Below are positions 61,701 through 64,000 of a DNA stretch of 64,000 nucleotides, piece by piece. The stretch covers positions 1,426,001 through 1,490,000 of the forward strand of contig OZ244046.1 in NCBI GenBank assembly GCA_965215055.1. Reading direction: 5' to 3'. Under the pieces are notes generated by a model, which was given only the letters and a program-made list of their open reading frames with translations, did not search any database and was not told where the DNA came from. Position 1 is the first letter of the stretch; every line of letters begins with the position of its first letter. This stretch comes from G965215055 sp965215055. GTDB lineage: Bacteria > Pseudomonadota > Gammaproteobacteria > UBA4575. The position numbers were made by a program, and so were the translations under genes.

Positions 61701-64000
61701 CGCGTGACAGGGCTGCATTTGTGGAGAGTGGGCCTGGAAGGGCACATTCCACCGGAGCTGGGGGAGTTGGAGCACCTGGTTTCCTTGTACCTGCACCAGA
61801 ACCGGCTTACCGGTTCGATCCCGCCGGAATTGGGAGAGTTGGGCGAACTGCGTCACCTGGTACTGGCTTACAATACCTTGACGGGTTCCATCCCACCGGA
61901 GTTGGGGCGGTTGTTGAACCTCGAGGAGTTGTGGCTGAAGGAGAATAGATTAAGCGGTTCGATACCACCGGAACTGGGGGAGTTGGACAGACTGTCAGTA
62001 TTGCGTCTTGCGGGCAACAAGTTCAGTGGTTCGATACCGCCGGAGTTGGGGGAGTTGGGCGAACTGCGGCAATTGATACTAACTGGCAATATCTTGACGG
62101 GTTCGATACCACCGGAACTGGGGCAGTTGGAGCACCTGGTTTCCCTGTATCTGAACCGGAACCAGCTTACCGGTTCGATACCACCGGAACTGGGGGAGTT
62201 GGGCGAACTGCGTCACTTGGTACTGGCTTACAATACCTTGACGGGTTCCATCCCACCGGAGTTGGGGCGGTTGTTGAAGCTCGAGGAGTTGTGGCTGAAG
62301 GAGAATAGATTAAGCGGTTCGATTCCATCGGAACTGGGGGAGTTGGACAGACTGTCAGTATTGCGTCTTGCGGGCAACAGGTTCAGCGATTCGATTCCGC
62401 CGGCATTGTACGCAGTGGACGACCATGATCTTTATCGCGACCTGCCTTGCCGTCCGTTGCCCGGGGTGCCTGCCGGTTTACTGGCCGACTGTGACACCCT
62501 TTTGGCTGTGCAGGCCAGCCTGGTTGATGATGGTGTGCTGAACTGGGGGCGTTCCGTACCCGTTGGTTTATGGCGCGGGGTAGAGGTAGGTGGCGTACCG
62601 CCGCGCGTGACAGGGCTGCATTTGTGGAGAGTGGGCCTGGAAGGGCACATTCCACCGGAGCTGGGGGAGTTGGAGCACCTGGTTTCCTTGTACCTGCACC
62701 AGAACCGGCTTACCGGTTCGATCCCGCCGGAATTGGGAGAGTTGGGCGAACTGCGTCACCTGGTACTGGCTTACAATACCTTGACGGGTTCCATCCCACC
62801 GGAGTTGGGGCGGTTGTTGAACCTCGAGGAGTTGTGGCTGAAGGAGAATAGATTAAGCGGTTCGATACCACCGGAACTGGGGGAGTTGGACAGACTGTCA
62901 GTATTGCGTCTTGCGGGCAACAAGTTCAGTGGTTCGATACCGCCGGCATTGTACGCAGTGGACGACCATGATCTTTATCGCGACCTGCCTTGCCGTCCGT
63001 TGCCCGGGGTGCCAGCCGGTTTACTGGCCGACTGTGACACCCTGTTGGCTGTACAGGACAGCTTGATTGGTGATGATGGCGTACTGAACTGGGGGCGTTC
63101 CGTACCCGTTGGTTTATGGCAAGGGGTAGAGGTAGGTGGCGTACCACTGCGCGTGACGGGACTGAATTTACGGGGGGTGGGCCTGGAGGGGCGCATTCCG
63201 CCGGAGTTGGGGGAGTTGGGCGAACTGCGGTACCTGGTACTGGCTGACAATACCTTGACGGGTTCGATACCACCGGAACTGGGGCAGTTGGAGCACCTGG
63301 TTTCCCTGCGTCTGAACCGGAACTGGCTTACCGGTTCGATACCACTGGAGCTGGGGGAGTTGGGCAAATTGCAGCACCTGGTACTGGCTCACAATACCTT
63401 GACGGGTCCCATCCCGCCCGAGTTGGGGCAGTTGTTGAACCTCGAGGAGTTGTGGCTGAGGGAGAATAGATTAAGCGGTTCGATTCCATCGGAACTGGGG
63501 GAGTTGGACAGACTGTCAGTATTGCGTCTTGCGGGCAACAGGTTCAGCGATTCGATTCCGCCGGCATTGTACGCAGTGGACGACCATGATCTTTATCGCG
63601 ACCTGCCTTGCCGTCCGTTGCCCGGGGTGCCTGCCGGTTTACTGGCCGACTGTGACACCCTTTTGGCTGTGCAGGCCAGCCTGGTTGATGATGATGTGCT
63701 GAACTGGGGGCGTTCCGTACCCATTGGTTTATGGCATGGGGTAGAGGCAGGTGGTGTACCGCCGCGCGTGACGGAGCTGGATTTACGGGGAGTGGATCTG
63801 GAAGGGCGCATTCCGCCGGAGCTTGGGCGGTTGGAGAAGTTGTCGGTATTGCGTCTTGCAGGCAACAAGTTCAGTGGTTCGATTCCACCGGCATTGTACG
63901 AAGTGGCCGACCATGATCTTTATCATGACCTGCCTTGTCGTCCGTCGCCCGGGGTGCCTGCCGGTTTACTGGCCGACTGTGACACCCTTTTGGCTGTGCA
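58794..64000 (+). CDS. Giant fusion: truncated O-antigen ligase/polymerase-like membrane domain plus leucine-rich-repeat array (runs off window)
   Basis: The frame from the ATG at 58794 is open to the end, at least 1735 codons, checked codon by codon. Residues 1-330 contain about eight or nine membrane helices, GNRSLVLAVLL (typical of WaaL/Wzy proteins) and SGRDVIW with Arg286 and Trp290 (the RxxxW motif in the large periplasmic loop), then GKGPGAV. The expected later HNxxL segment and final helices are absent. From Ala342 the protein becomes LRR with the plant-type consensus L-x-G-x-IPPELG-x-L-x-x-L-x-x-L-x-L-x-x-N. No signal peptide lies at the junction, so the LRRs depend on the membrane part for export and should face the periplasm. 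Conserved Cys pairs in each module fit that. Ligase or polymerase activity is doubtful. Confidence 0.85.
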   Translation, partial: MEITRSFTWHQCIEAFRGVLRRGTSSFQVFSRHFSFSGDSVFLLAALLLTNYLRIYFPGLVTDSLFGVVVLLLGVTLFRDRVPATARTPFFCFAALLGVYAVGLVTEFSFQGVRHLAGILLAGIIYLFCYRNGPAFARSRQMMFLLLIAMLALFPLYLVPGNFEPHTFSSILGYLLLIVGFILVAHFKNWKGQHGWVHVILVLVIVNGVVFGNRSLVLAVLLAYLLYWGGYLFLRSRAGAGALAVISGGLIFFMTAFLASSHFSGTLLDLDSFARKYTGEGILSGRDVIWRKTLTHISEAPWFGKGPGAVISSLRKDSDSSFIPEDSVLASSCAEGGPGLIADCAILMGARDTLAGDSDAPLWVWWDPIRPIHLWRGVKVGGTPPRVTALNLQGMGLEGRIPPELGELGELQYLVLAGNKFSGPIPPALYAVDDHDLYRDLFCRPLPGVPAGLLADCDTLLAVQASLVDDGALDWGRSVPVGLWRGVGVGGVPPRVTRLDLQGISLEGRIPPELGELGELRQLVLAHNTLTGPIPPELGQLLKLEELWLRENRLSGSIPPELGELEKLSVLRLAGNRFSGPIPPALYAVDDHDLYHDLLCRPLPGVPAGLLADCDTLLAVQASLVGDGVLNWGRSVPIGLWRGVEVGGMPPRVTGLNLRRVGLEGHIPPELGELGELRYLVLADNTLTGSIPPELGRLEHLVSLRLYRNWLTGSIPLELGELGELRKLVLADNTLTGPIPPELGRLLNLEELWLRGNALSGSIPPELGELEKLSVLRLAGNRFSDPIPPALYTVDNHDLYRDLPCRPLPRVSAGLLADCATLLGARAALAGNSDAPLWTWWNLDKPIHLWRGVEVGGTPPRVTALDLQGMGLEGRIPPELGELDRLSVLRLAGNRFSGSIPPALYAVNDRDFYHDLPCLPLPEVPAGLLADCNTLLAVQASLVDDGVLNWGRSVPVGLWRGVEVGGVPPRVTGLHLWRVGLEGHIPPELGELEHLVSLYLHQNRLTGSIPPELGELGELRHLVLAYNTLTGSIPPELGRLLNLEELWLKENRLSGSIPPELGELDRLSVLRLAGNKFSGSIPPELGELGELRQLILTGNILTGSIPPELGQLEHLVSLYLNRNQLTGSIPPELGELGELRHLVLAYNTLTGSIPPELGRLLKLEELWLKENRLSGSIPSELGELDRLSVLRLAGNRFSDSIPPALYAVDDHDLYRDLPCRPLPGVPAGLLADCDTLLAVQASLVDDGVLNWGRSVPVGLWRGVEVGGVPPRVTGLHLWRVGLEGHIPPELGELEHLVSLYLHQNRLTGSIPPELGELGELRHLVLAYNTLTGSIPPELGRLLNLEELWLKENRLSGSIPPELGELDRLSVLRLAGNKFSGSIPPALYAVDDHDLYRDLPCRPLPGVPAGLLADCDTLLAVQDSLIGDDGVLNWGRSVPVGLWQGVEVGGVPLRVTGLNLRGVGLEGRIPPELGELGELRYLVLADNTLTGSIPPELGQLEHLVSLRLNRNWLTGSIPLELGELGKLQHLVLAHNTLTGPIPPELGQLLNLEELWLRENRLSGSIPSELGELDRLSVLRLAGNRFSDSIPPALYAVDDHDLYRDLPCRPLPGVPAGLLADCDTLLAVQASLVDDDVLNWGRSVPIGLWHGVEAGGVPPRVTELDLRGVDLEGRIPPELGRLEKLSVLRLAGNKFSGSIPPALYEVADHDLYHDLPCRPSPGVPAGLLADCDTLLAV
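59817..64000 (+). repeat. Modular leucine-rich-repeat array
   Basis: Eight complete modules and the start of a ninth, each beginning ADC. The boundaries are 59817, 60156, 60627, 61242, 61581, 62484, 63027, 63645 and 63972. Lengths are 113, 157, 205, 113, 301, 181, 206 and 109 residues. Each has a cap resembling the plant LRR N-terminal cap (LLAVQASL, then LWRGVEVGG), one to nine 24-residue LRRs and an end piece IPPALYAVDDHDLYRDLPC leading to the next ADC. Modules 1 and 4 carry a cap four residues longer. Confidence 0.88.
61591..62946 (+). repeat. Identical 453-bp direct repeat within the LRR array
   Basis: 61591-62043 and 62494-62946 read identically by eye at an offset of 903 bp, exactly one module 5 length. 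The copies cover a cap and four LRRs. They diverge at the same codon, where the second copy passes into an end piece and the first into more LRRs. This is a recent duplication and a natural substrate for homologous recombination. Confidence 0.8.

Noticed and set aside
60055..63868. Many short minus-strand ORFs and small plus-strand ORFs in 59348-63916
   Set aside because: They are shadows of the open LRR frame. The plus-strand ones are in other frames of the same repeats, and the same peptide is repeated at every module.

Overview
The window reads as a chromosomal segment of a gammaproteobacterium, probably a sulfur-oxidising chemolithotroph with aerobic respiration. The evidence is gene order: metW-metX-yggT-proC-yggS, pcnB-folK-kinase-panB-panC-pgi, queG/nnr/tsaE and pheA-tyrA-aroA-cmk-rpsA-ihfB-lapB-pyrF are all gammaproteobacterial arrangements. 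The sulfur assignment rests on a TusA-type sulfurtransferase (cut by the left edge), a sulfide:quinone-oxidoreductase-like flavoprotein with a DUF1641 partner, and a DsrC/TusE-family protein. No rRNA, tRNA, CRISPR array or insertion sequence was recognised.

Layout. 1-3977: sulfur transfer genes, an outer-membrane porin and a DsrC-like protein. 4131-6133: a bufferin-type copper-peptide operon (DUF2282 precursor, DUF692/MNIO enzyme, DUF2063 partner). 6376-7338: an ADP-ribosylglycohydrolase. 7349-15715: a nine-gene minus-strand respiratory operon (heme O synthase, caa3-type oxidase with two heme c domains on subunit II and two subunit III genes, subunit IV, an unknown periplasmic protein, a YtkA/FixH-like protein, a diheme peroxidase). 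16188-23393: housekeeping genes including cysQ, the methionine genes, proC and yggS. 23489-32265: a type I restriction-modification operon hsdM-fic-hsdS-darG-hsdR. 32268-54945: a GST, a 779-residue helical-repeat protein and long conserved housekeeping clusters. 54946-64000: a surface-glycan locus (two glycosyltransferases, a flippase and a giant gene running off the right edge).

Two regions stand out. First, the reading frame beginning at 58794 has no stop before the window ends (at least 1735 codons). It joins a truncated O-antigen ligase/polymerase-like membrane domain to a very long plant-type leucine-rich-repeat array. The array is built from capped modules whose lengths differ by whole 24-residue repeats, and it contains a 453-bp internal duplication. 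Second, the restriction-modification operon carries a Fic AMPylase and a DarG-type macrodomain antitoxin without DarT, and hsdM is interrupted by an in-frame run of 26 G, a likely phase-variation switch. A second homopolymer (22 C) lies just upstream of the glycan genes. Both point to a genome that varies its defence and its cell surface.

The sulfur, copper and oxidase genes make a plausible unit: sulfide electrons enter through the flavoprotein, leave through the copper-containing caa3 oxidase, and bufferin buffers periplasmic copper. That linkage is inference from gene content.
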